Origin: Niastella yeongjuensis
GTDB lineage: Bacteria > Bacteroidota > Bacteroidia > Chitinophagales > Chitinophagaceae
Reading direction: 5' to 3'
DNA length: 64,000 nucleotides
NCBI RefSeq assembly: GCF_900110245.1
Contig: NZ_FOCZ01000009.1
Coordinates: 186,001 to 250,000, forward strand
The position numbers were made by a program, and so were the translations under genes. The notes beneath the pieces are model-generated. The model searched no databases, was not told the origin of the DNA, and worked only from the letters and a program-made list of their open reading frames with translations. Shown piece by piece: positions 7,945 through 18,000 of the stretch. Within the stretch, counting starts at the first letter, position 1, and each line of letters starts with the position of its first letter.

Positions 7945-8213
7945 TTTAAATGATTTTGATTATTTGTAATAGCCAGCTTCCCCTATTAAAATTCGATAAG
8001 TAGGAAGTACGGGGAGTATTGGCAGCGTCAGAGGCATGGGGCGGAGGTGTTAATACTTGGTATCCTTTCTCTCATATATCGTGAATTTCAGCATACCGAT
8101 TACAGTAGAAATGCCATAGTATTAATAGATGGAAGGCACTATTTCAGTGGGATTGAGATTTGAATTTGATGCCGGTAAGCAGACTCAGTCGTGAATTAAA
8201 CGCACTATTGCAT

Positions 8214-8618
8214 TTATTGTTTATGCTGATTTTTGGTAGGATTGGATTTCACCCCATTAACCAAGAATAATGTAACACTTGTTTTATCATCCACAGAAAT
8301 GCACACCCTACCATTATTGGTTAGAATGGTAAAAAGTAAAGCCTGTTTGGTAGTTTTAGAATACCCCCTCCATGAATTGGAGATTTCACCGGGTACGACA
8401 TTAATAAAGCGGTTCTCTTGCCCAGTATCTTTATTTTTGAGTAATATATATCTGGCTTTAAGATTGAAAGTAATCTCAATCAAATAATGTGATCCTCCAA
8501 CACAATGAAGGTCGTCACCCCGAACATAATTAGCTTGTTCAATGCTGATAAAAGTGTCCTGTGAATATGAATTAAACAAGAATAACAAGAATCCGAGGAA
8601 CAATAGACATTTCTTCAT
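8214..8618 (-). CDS. Secreted hypothetical protein
   Basis: A 134-aa protein with a clear Sec signal peptide (MKKCLLFLGFLLFLFNSYSQ, cleavage expected near residue 19-20). The mature part is strand-rich and has two Cys (LHCVGG and RVCISVDD) that could form a disulfide, and the C-terminus is polar (KSNPTKNQHKQ). No known family is recognised. It stands alone, with 269 bp and nearly 1 kb of apparently non-coding DNA on either side. A secreted orphan inside a toxin-immunity region could be a periplasmic immunity protein, but this is speculation. Confidence 0.6.
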   Translation of the reverse strand: MKKCLLFLGFLLFLFNSYSQDTFISIEQANYVRGDDLHCVGGSHYLIEITFNLKARYILLKNKDTGQENRFINVVPGEISNSWRGYSKTTKQALLFTILTNNGRVCISVDDKTSVTLFLVNGVKSNPTKNQHKQ

Positions 8619-9602
8619 ACGACTGTAGTATTTGATGGTAATAATTTTCTGATAAGAGGGCGTTAAAATATTCAGCCCTCTACCGGCGTGTGTTGCTCGG
8701 AATTTAGCGGCTGAGATAGCTTATTAGCTGTATAGTATCGCTGAACTGATTTGTGAAGTATGCAAATAGTCAGAAAGTAAAAGGAAATGCTCACCCTGAC
8801 TGAATTTGTGAAGCGATCCTATAACGCTCAGTAGGAGGATTTATTACTATCATGCACCAACCCTCAGAAAGTAATGAATCTCAGTTATATACGCTTTCCA
8901 TATTTGGAAAAGTCACTATATTTTCGTAAGTTTGTATAGCTTCTATAGGTTCCACGGAGGAGTGGGGCCATACGATGGGAGGCAGCTGATGAAAAGGCGA
9001 AGCACCATTGGCAGTAGGTTTGTAAACCCTGCCCTGTCAAACAGGGAAACATAAGGGATAGTTTATGTCATCTACGGGGAGCGAAAGTTCTTTATATAAG
9101 GTTGCTGCTTGGTAGCATTACCCTTCCATTTACGGCGTATGTCGTAGGGGTCTCGAAATGACGAGAACAACAGTTTAAGCTACCGGGGTAATATGGTGAA
9201 GGAGTTTACCATATTATGAGGCTTGAAACGGAGCAACTGAAAGTAAAGGCATAATTTGACGCCTTATACATAGAATAAGGTTTTTAATGTGATTGGATTC
9301 TATACTGAATAAACTCACATGGGGACTTTGTGTGTTTAGTTGATAATTACTACTCTGGTAAGAAGGGATGATAAGTAAGCCCTTTACAGTAGTGAAGCAG
9401 TGAGCAATAGTTGGAAAATGAATTAACGCCTAAGATTAGAAGAATAGCAGCACTTTTACGCCTTCTTACAAGAACTGATCTATAGCCTACTAAGACCTAT
9501 TGATAAACACCTACCACCTACGTTTTCCCCTTGGCACCTCGTGTGCCTCAGCCTCTCAGGGCATTTCTCGAACAGTTTCTCAAATTCACCACGAATGATT
9601 AA
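8619..9602. other. Non-coding segment rich in hairpins upstream of an HNH gene
   Basis: No gene is supported in these 984 bp. Between 8895 and 9285 perfect hairpins are closely packed: TTTCCA/TGGAAA (8895-8910), GCAG..GGTTT/AAACC..CTGC (9011-9032), CCCTGT/ACAGGG (9032-9046), TCTCG/CGAGA (9151-9166), the 9-bp TAATATGGT/ACCATATTA (9189-9216) and CCTTAT/ATAAGG with a T run (9262-9285). Such density suggests a structured RNA on the plus strand, in the same direction as the HNH gene that follows, as in intron/homing-endonuclease units. I could not fit it to group I or group II core motifs, and no domain V was found. Confidence 0.45.
9262..9285 (+). terminator. Possible plus-strand terminator closing the structured segment
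   Basis: A 6-bp stem CCTTAT (9262-9267) and ATAAGG (9275-9280) with a 7-nt loop is followed directly by five T. It is a weak AT-rich stem, so it could also be just another hairpin of the structured region. Confidence 0.4.
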
Positions 9603-10136
9603 ATGACTACACAGGAACATCGGGTTCCCATTCCCAATTATGAACAATTCTACGAAATAAACACTCTCGGAACTATCCGCAGCATTAACAGGCGCATACT
9701 TACCAAATCCGGCTATTATAAGCCCGAGAAGGAACGAATTATCACCCAACGGATCAGTAACAAGGGCTACTTATCTGTTACACTAAGCAAATACGGCCAA
9801 TCAACCACACATTATGTACATAGATTACTGGCTTTGGTTTTTATTTCAAATCCCTATAACAAGCCTATCATCAACCATCGAAACGGCAATAAGCTGGATA
9901 ATTCAATTGAAAATCTGGAATCGGTGACGTATTCCGAAAATGCCATCCACGCATATAAAACCGGCTTATACAAGTCCAACGAGCGTAAAAGACGGCTAAT
10001 ACTGGACGCCTGTACCGGAGAAACATACACTTCTATCAAGAAAGCCGCTGTTCATCTCAACATCAACTATGCTACATGCAGAAACTATCTGTCAGGCCAT
10101 AGCCCCAATCGTACATGTTTGCAATATGCGGCTTAA
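9603..10136 (+). CDS. HNH homing-type endonuclease (NUMOD4-HNH_3-NUMOD1 layout)
   Basis: This 177-aa protein has an N-terminal NUMOD4-like DNA-binding segment (about residues 11-35, PNYEQFYEINTLGTIRS). An HNH core follows (about 70-110), with His73 in HYVHRLLA and the INHRNGNKLDNSIENLE motif carrying His92, Asn95 and Asn100. A C-terminal NUMOD1-like helix-turn-helix completes it (about 133-165, TGETYTSIKKAAVHLNI). Family members nick or cut DNA and drive their own spread, often with phages or introns. It is the only plus-strand gene in the first 33 kb and follows a hairpin-rich non-coding segment, so it looks like an independent insertion. Confidence 0.9.
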   Translation: MTTQEHRVPIPNYEQFYEINTLGTIRSINRRILTKSGYYKPEKERIITQRISNKGYLSVTLSKYGQSTTHYVHRLLALVFISNPYNKPIINHRNGNKLDNSIENLESVTYSENAIHAYKTGLYKSNERKRRLILDACTGETYTSIKKAAVHLNINYATCRNYLSGHSPNRTCLQYAA

Positions 10137-10188
10137 CAGAATTAACACCTTATCCTTTTTCATCCACCAACTATATTGGTAAATTACT

Positions 10189-10467
10189 TTACTCATACAT
10201 TGTTGCCGCCATAAGAATATCAGCAAAGGTTTTCCAGCTAATATTTTCAGGCATTGGAATATTATTATTTATATAGTACCCTTCAATGTCTTCAGTCCAA
10301 TTTTGAACTGCTGCTAAATAATCAGTCAGGGTATTATTTTCCCATTGATTAGAATTAATTTTAAAATCATTCATTAAAGCATCCATGAAGCGTATAAAGT
10401 CTTCCTTAGAGTTTACATTTTTTGCTATTTTTCTAGATGATTCATTTAATACGACTTCTATTATCAA
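10189..10467 (-). CDS. DUF7660-like small protein, candidate immunity protein
   Basis: A 92-aa protein with the pattern W-NNTLTDYLAAVQNWTEDIEGYY followed by PENISWKTFADILMAATMYE at the extreme C-terminus. As I remember it, this is the hallmark of the small DUF7660 family. The function is not established. Such short single-domain acidic proteins are common downstream of polymorphic toxins, and this one lies in the array following the Rhs tip, so an immunity role is plausible. The surrounding DNA is visibly AT-rich compared with the Rhs core. It is spaced 57 bp from the upstream zinc-finger HNH gene. Confidence 0.65.
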   Translation of the reverse strand: MIIEVVLNESSRKIAKNVNSKEDFIRFMDALMNDFKINSNQWENNTLTDYLAAVQNWTEDIEGYYINNNIPMPENISWKTFADILMAATMYE

Positions 10468-10524
10468 CTTGATTTAAACCTATTAATGTCGCTCACTCTT
10501 TTAACTTACAAACTAGATGTTAAG

Positions 10525-11595
10525 CTATTCCTCACACTCATTATCTTCTTCTCGAATCAAATCAATCCCTATGATTTTACTGCCGTCAAAGCTTTCTCCA
10601 TAAGTTGCTTGCCCCGGAAGTACAAATGATTCCTTTTGATGGCGAAGGCGTTCTGTTGAATTTAGATTATGCAAATTACAATGAATAGATCTTATAGCAG
10701 CTTCATTATCCTCGTCAAACAATGGTGGACACCACAATACATTGACCCCTCCGGGAACTGTATAATGCGGAACATCCTGTCTATTAAAAGGCAATACGAT
10801 TTGAAAAATTTGATTTAATGCAGAAAACGAGAAGACATGTGTAAATAAATTATCATTGTTATTCGTCTTTCTAAACAACATTCCTGCTGGCTGCTCATAT
10901 TGAAATGTCAACGGCATTGAATAGCTATTAATTAATGCAAAACCAGAATATTTATCATCATGGTTATTAGTTCTTAAATATTCAAATGCAAACTTATAGT
11001 CCTCTAAATGCCTATCGTCAACAATTGACAATGCCATCTTTAGAATTGACTTATAGACATTCAATGGCGTAAAGGGGTTTTTCTCGTAGGTGATTATAGT
11101 TTCCTGCTTTTTTTCGTCAAATTGGAAAACGGTATTAAGGCCATCAAAACGCCTTATTTTAATAATATTTCCTTCATTGTCATCCTGAGTGCTTTCTGCT
11201 TCGAGTTTCTTATCTGCAGATTTGAATTTTGGGATTTTCTTTGCTTTTACCGATTGAACGGTTCTTACAATGCCTAAAAAGTTTGCAAGATCACTTTCAT
11301 ACTTACTGAATATAAAGTTACACTCATCACATTCAAAATCTGACACTAAATATCTATTGCCTAACAATTCAGAAAACACATGCGCGTCATTTGAAAAAGT
11401 AACAATTGAATGCTGATACTTTCTGTGACAGAATCTACAAACCCTGCTTCTCTTGTCTTTCAATCCCTCCTTATTTTTACTATCTGGACAACTAATTTCC
11501 TTCTCTAATTTGTAAGCCGTCAGAAAATCGGCTGCGCTTTCCCTAAACTGGTCAGGATAAAAATAGTTACGATTGATTTTGTCTGCCCTAATCAT
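10525..11595 (-). CDS. HNH_5-like zinc-finger endonuclease domain protein
   Basis: A 356-aa protein whose N-terminal third has the HNH_5-type arrangement. CRFC (Cys53, Cys56) is followed by SNDAHVFSELLGNRYLVSDF with His72, then CDEC (Cys89, Cys92), so that four Cys bind zinc and the Asn-x-Ala-His segment supplies the catalytic part. The remainder (about 130-356) is not recognised, is rich in charged residues and may be a substrate or partner domain. Related proteins appear in restriction or defence loci. Here it lies between two immunity-like genes behind a toxin gene, so it may be an effector, a defence nuclease or a passenger. Confidence 0.65.
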   Translation of the reverse strand: MIRADKINRNYFYPDQFRESAADFLTAYKLEKEISCPDSKNKEGLKDKRSRVCRFCHRKYQHSIVTFSNDAHVFSELLGNRYLVSDFECDECNFIFSKYESDLANFLGIVRTVQSVKAKKIPKFKSADKKLEAESTQDDNEGNIIKIRRFDGLNTVFQFDEKKQETIITYEKNPFTPLNVYKSILKMALSIVDDRHLEDYKFAFEYLRTNNHDDKYSGFALINSYSMPLTFQYEQPAGMLFRKTNNNDNLFTHVFSFSALNQIFQIVLPFNRQDVPHYTVPGGVNVLWCPPLFDEDNEAAIRSIHCNLHNLNSTERLRHQKESFVLPGQATYGESFDGSKIIGIDLIREEDNECEE

Positions 11596-11662
11596 CTGCT
11601 TTATACTTTACTATTGCCAATAAACACAATTCAAATTTGCTCGCTTTGCTTCTTTTGAGATA

Positions 11663-12025
11663 TTACACAATTTCATCATTTACAAAATCGATCATATCAT
11701 CAACAGCTTCCCGGAACCAGTCCCAAAATGTATTATACTCTTTAACAAACTCATACCCCACGGAAGCATAATCGTGAATAATCACCAGTTTGCCTTCATT
11801 ATTCAAATCCCAACAAGCAACATCATCACAATCTCTTCTTTGCGCAAAAGGAATAATCTTTCTGTCTGGGTATCTACTTTTGAGTCCTTCGTATCTTAGC
11901 TTAGCTCGCTCATCAACTAGTATTTCCCATGGTTGTATATTTATCAGTCCAAGCTCAACAATTCTTGAAAATTCTTGAGGGTATACAAACTGAAACTTCA
12001 AATAGGATTCATTCAAGATATTCAT
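11663..12025 (-). CDS. SMI1/KNR4 (SUKH)-like immunity protein
   Basis: A 120-aa acidic protein with the SUKH/SMI1-KNR4 signature of a compact immunity domain. It has GLINIQPWEILVDE, then PFAQRRDCDDVACWDLNN, IIHDYASVGYEFVKEY and a closing FWDWFREAVDDMIDF. Members bind and neutralise diverse nuclease toxins of polymorphic systems. The chosen ATG is 4 bp after the stop of the Rhs gene, the arrangement expected for a cognate immunity gene; an ATG 39 bp further upstream would overlap the Rhs tip. It presumably protects the producer from that tip. Confidence 0.85.
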   Translation of the reverse strand: MNILNESYLKFQFVYPQEFSRIVELGLINIQPWEILVDERAKLRYEGLKSRYPDRKIIPFAQRRDCDDVACWDLNNEGKLVIIHDYASVGYEFVKEYNTFWDWFREAVDDMIDFVNDEIV

Positions 12026-12029
12026 GTAA

Positions 12030-15000
12030 CTATTGTTTTTTTGATTTTGCTTCCGGGAGATCAAAACTACCGTTTGGATTTGCAGTACTAAATTTCTTGC
12101 CTTGATTTTTTACCCTCAACTTTACTGCATCACCCCATGTCTCAGCATCAACACCGTACTGCCCTTTAATTCTCTGTTTCATAGCATCATCTAGTGTTTC
12201 AGTATAATCATGTACTATTGCTATAACATCAGTTTCCGTTGATTTAGCTGACAGCAATCGCTTATTATCAAAGGAAGTATAAATTCCATCCTCCATTTTA
12301 ACAACATCAATTGCCTCACCTTTCCATCCATTGGCCTTCATAGATTCCGCTACATCTTCTAATACTGCGCCATTAACTGTACGTTGTGAAAATCTAATTA
12401 AGGAAGGCTTTAGTTTGGTTATTGAGCCGAAGCTACCTGCAAATATTCCTGCTCCAGCCACCCAATTTACAGGATTTGAAACTATTTCTTTCCATCCTGA
12501 AACTATCGACTTTACATTAAAAGGCTTACCACCAAATTCTCCAATCCACTCTGATCTATTGTGATAACCTTCGGGGTCTTTTGCTAAAACTTTTACTCCA
12601 TCTGTCCCCACTACCCATTCATCATTATACATGCCTTTAAAACGGCCTTCCTTATAATGATACCTCGCTATCCAGTATGCCTCCCCGTTTTCTCCGACTA
12701 CTCCTCTTAATTCATAATTCCCTATCTGAACTGACTTAGTTTGTTGAACAACACCGGGAGCAGTTGCCATTGATAAATGTGCAACACCTTTAGGCACTGA
12801 TTGTGGATCAAATTGTTCAGCTCCGTCTAAATCAATATATCTAATAGGATTATTTCCTGAAAACTGGTACGGCGAATAATAAGGAAATGTTCTTGCCAAT
12901 GGATCAATACTAAAGAATCGCCCCCCAGTTCTTGGGTCACTAATTCTTGCTCCGTAATCAATCTGATTTCCCAACCCCTTCACCTCATTATCATTCATCT
13001 TCCCATTAAACCCAAACTTATAAGGCACATCATTATTAGGCAGGGCTACCCGTGACATCATCCCAAACGGATAGTAATCCTGCGCTGTAACAATATCCGG
13101 CTCGTAGTAATCAATCAAAGAACTGCCGCCTGAAGATACGCCAAATTTACGATCTGAGACAGTAGCAAGTACGTTGCCTAAATGATTGGTGAGTTCATAT
13201 TGCTTATAACCACGGCCATAATATTTGTTATGGTAATAATATTGCATAGGGCTCGGACTGCCAGTCATTGGCTCTCCTACAGCCATGCTGCCTAACCGGC
13301 TGCTGCCGTACAGGAAGTTCTCTGCGTGTTTAAAGGGAAGATTTTCCAGGTCCTCATCATCGCCTTCCGCTGTATAGGTGCTCAAAATATTTCCCTGCGC
13401 ATCCCGCACATACCAGGTGTAATATTTATTATCGGTAGTAGTAACAATCTGGCTGATCCTGTTCCCCAATGCATCGTAGCTGTATTTGATATTGGTTACA
13501 GGGACTTCCGTGGTCGCTACCCGGTTTATCTCCTGGATCTTACCATACACATTCCACTTTATGCTGGTTATTTGTTCAAGACGATCTTTAATCAAATTAC
13601 CAATAGCATCATAACAATAATTACTATCAAGCTGGCCATCTATATCAAGGATTAAATTATCCTGCTTACTGGTATAGGTATTAGCCGGAATACTGTCTGT
13701 GATCCGTCTTAGCTTATTGGTCCCCGAATAATAGAAATAATTCAGGCTGTCCATAAACGCATCGGCGCCTTCAATGCTTTTACGCAGATACTTTAAAATA
13801 TTACCATTGCCATCATAAGTGATCCTTTCTTTCAGGTTTTCACCCATTACGGCTATGTTTTTCCAACTGTTGGAATCGGCACTAAATCCATTATATGCAT
13901 CCTGCCCCGTTAAACGGTTCAACTGGTCATACCTGTAATTGTAAAAGATCAACGGCCCACCGGGTGAATTGTCATAGTCAAACTTCTTTTGGTACACACT
14001 GCTACTGCTGATATTACCATTGTACAAAGGCCGGTAGGCGCCTGACGGCAGATAAGCACTGTATCCCGGGAAAGGCTGCCCATTAATGGCCGTGTAATCA
14101 TTGGCAAAATAGTTCAGGGTAAGCCCAATGGCATCCCTTGCGGTATAGCGGTTTAAACTGCTTGTACGGCCATCTCCGCCCATATCAAAGGAATCTGTGC
14201 CGCTGGTACTGTTAATGCCTTTTAACCAGCCTTGTAACGTATAGGCATAATCAATCCCCTGCACCTGCTGGTCGCCCAGCGTAACCCGGGCCAGCGGTCC
14301 ATGGCGGTAATATTCATACCGGGCGTCTTTTTCCCAAATTAAGCTGTCACGACTGGTTTCTACAAGCGTTAATCGGTTCTCTGCATCATAACTGTAGCGG
14401 TGGAAAAAGCCATCATCCCAGTCATGCTGGTACATCACCATGTTAACTTTACCACTGATCAGATCATATTGATAACTCACTTTTTTCCACCGGTTGCCCA
14501 ACTTGTTCATTACATTAGGCTTGTAACCGCTGTGGCCATAGTCCTGCAGCAGATGATCTACATTACCTAAAATATCGTAGGTGTAAAAAGTGCCCTGGTT
14601 AAATGCATTGCTGGTGCCGGTATCTGTAATGGTGGTATAGCTTACGCGGTTACGCAGGTTCTTTTGTTCTATAACCTGCCGGGGATCGCCCCCATCAAAA
14701 GGGTATGGCAGGTCATATACGGTATTGGTGATCTGTCCGCGCCGGTTGGTAAGTGTGAGCAACCAGCTACTCAATAAATTGGGATCCCGGCTGATCGCAT
14801 CGGTCATGGCGCCATTGCCACTGGTATTACTAACCTGTCCTACTTCTGTGATCCGGCCCAGGGTATCGTATTGGGTATAGCTATATAACCTGCCCTCTTC
14901 AGATGCGCTGGCTCCTTTTTGACGGGCATTGCGGCTTACTACCAGCCGGCCCAACCGGTCGTACCAGAACTCACTTAAACCGCCATCGGGCGATTGCTGT

Positions 15001-18000
15001 GCCACTACCTGGTTTAACGTATTGTACCGGTATTGAGTGGGCTGCGTATGGTGTGGTGTTAACCATTGCCGGTTACGCCGGGCTGTTGTTACTGAATCGC
15101 GCCACGCACTTGCCCAGGCAAATTTGCTAACATCTACACCCGCCGGCGGAATGGTCTTTAACAGGTTCCCTGCCTGATCATAATAATAAAGCGTATAGTG
15201 ATATTCACTGATCCGCTGCTCCAGCGTAAAGGTCTCATGGTAGCGGGCACTTAAACATTTGGCCAGGTAACGGTCGTTGAAGCTATTGATCAGGGAATCT
15301 CTGTAAGCGTCCTGGATCAGTGTGCCGGTTGAATTCGCAAACAAAGTTGTATCGTCACAAGCAGCATGTTGGGGAACAACAACGGGGGCAAAAACAGGCC
15401 CGGTTTTCCCACACAGTGTAAGGTTTGTTGAATCACAGAATCTTAGTGATATATTATGAACCCCATAAATACTATCAAGCTGCAACCAGGAATAGCTGGT
15501 TTGCCGTTGTTGGTTATAATAGGCAGTAAATGCGGTTGTACAGGGTTGCCGCGGACATTGGATATATTGTTCGAAAACGCTGGGACTTGTACGATCATTA
15601 AAATCTTCAAAATAAAAAACCTTTCCATTTCGATCATAGCATTTGATGTAATCGACCTGGGGCGCCAGATTACTATCAGCACGAGGTTCAAAAGTATAAC
15701 CATAAAACCTTTCCCTGAAAACTCCTGGAAAAGTCACAGTTTGTTTTAGATCTCCATCATAATAAAATTTCACTAAACTGTCAACCACCTCGAAGTTCAG
15801 GGTGTGCCAGCCATTGAAATTTTGTTGGAACCCGGCCAGATCAAACACCAAAGCACTCCCTCCAATTGCCTGTATATAGTTCCAGTGCGTGTCGAAGTGG
15901 TCAAAATTTATGTAATACCTTTTGTTACCTGATGTTGAAAAACCAAGATCAAGTACAAATCCATGGTTTGTCTCCCAGGAACCAATAGAATCCTTCATCC
16001 TGATCTGCATATTCATATAGCCACCAATACAGGCAGAATCCCTTGACCTCACCAGGTCCATATCTACAAAACCATGAGGTCTCGCTGGTATCAGCGTATC
16101 GGGATACTGCATTAACCCGTTCCTGATAATATCTTTATGAGGAACGCCTGTATTATTGATACTACCGTGAAAATCGAACTTGATGGTATTGGTATCACTG
16201 CCATCACTATCATATTTACGACCATAATTAAAATACTCATTCAAAAACTCGTTCTTCACGTACAAAAGAATACTGTCTTCATTACTATTGTATACCTGGG
16301 CACCCCTTGTAATTTCACAGATATCCATGAAGGCCAGGTATTCTGTAGTGCTCTTGCCAAAACCTAAATGGGTATTCATATATTGCCCGAATAACTGGTT
16401 CCTGACATGTTGAAGACTGTCAGTATCATCATACTGAGGAATGGCATTCGGGAATTCGGCAATATATCTTTTATAAAGCGTGTTTACCTGCTGACAACCT
16501 GCACATACCTCCTTTACCCCACATTGCAATACCGGCGGCAAGGTTACCGGCTCTTTTAAAAAACTGCAATTGATCTGTCCGCTGCAAGCCATTCGCAGGG
16601 TGTCCAACACTCCCTGATATATTCTGGCGCCTGTTGTCCGGTACAGGTAATCAGAAAAACTGCTGTCTTTATTAGCTGCCTGGTACTGATTGTATAATTC
16701 ACCGATGGTGGTGCACTCACAACTATCCGGTTTTTGATAAACTGGTTTGTCATAGTATACCGGCTGCTGATCATAAGGCAATGGCGCACTGATCAGGTAT
16801 ACATTACAGGTGGCGTCATAACTTTTGCCAGTAATGGTACGGTACGCTTTTATAACTTCTTCAAAGCTTCTATAGGTGTAAGTACTCGTGGGTTTCACCG
16901 TGCTGGCGCCGAATAAATGCTCAGCATCGCCCCCTTGCCGGCACACTTCTATCAACTTTGGCATGATCCATAGACTATCATCCGTATTTAAATCACAAGG
17001 CTTTAATTCCTGCCACCACTGGTTTACATAAGCGGTACAATTGTCATTAATAAAGGTGTTGAGGCTATCCTGACCGCGTGCCTCTCCATCTGGCATATCT
17101 TCCAGGTGTGGTGGCGGCATGGCAGGGTCAAAGAAATTAGGCGTATGGTTATCTACCAGTTCTTTCAAATCCGGGAAGCGGTTGCCGGGTTGTCGCTGTG
17201 CTTCGTTCAGCACTTGCGTTATTATCTCCCGTTTTTCCTGCAGGTACATTTCTCGGAAATATTGCCAGGCAATATCCTGGTCAGCGCTGCATCCCGCGCC
17301 AATGGCAAAGGCGCTGTCCATTGATTTGTATCGATACAGACAACTGTTATCACGATCGGGACAGTGGGCCATAATGGTAGCCAGCGACCACATGCTTATC
17401 GCATTATTACTGGTGTCATGCGCTTTTTCCAACAGACTATCCTGCATATGTACTTTGAAACTGTCTGCAATCATCCCAAATAAGGGATCACCATGCGCTG
17501 CGATATAATTAAAATTGCTGCCTGCCGGATGGGTTGCAAAATCACCTGGATTTAAAAAGCCACTGTCAACGGCAGCCTGAAAGGTTGGTGTATTTTGAAA
17601 CCGTACATCCCAGTTGTTGCTTGCGGCCAGTTGCTCCAGCTTTAACAACTTCGGGTATTCAGGATGTAGTAGTAACAGCGTTTCTGCCCAGGAGGATTTA
17701 AATTCGTTAACAAAGGAAGCCTGGTTTAATGTTTTGGGGTGCAAGGGGTCGGAAATTCCATTTCCATCTGTATAATCACCTGACACTATTTTGTAAGCAG
17801 GTTCCGGATCGATGCCGGAAGTCCAGAAAACCGAGAACTGATCGATACTGTCGGGATTGGCGTATTGGCCAAAAGGCGGCGTAACATCAGCCAGCATTTG
17901 TTGCCTGATATCCCGTTGCAGTCCTAAGTTATCACAGCTATCACATACTGTTTCACAACTAATGGCTGTACGCAGTAATTCTTTTTGCTGTTGAATGATC

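Noticed and set aside
8895-9480. Group I or group II intron as a firm call
   Set aside because: No P7/S-type core motif, no GUGYG start with domain V and no maturase; only the hairpin density and HNH gene suggest it.
9480-9749. Minus-strand 89-aa frame overlapping the HNH gene start
   Set aside because: Antisense to the HNH N-terminus and composition unlike a protein; no motif.
12331-12564. Plus-strand open frame inside the Rhs tip
   Set aside because: Antisense to a well-supported coding region, with no recognisable domain; one of many such shadows in the giant genes.
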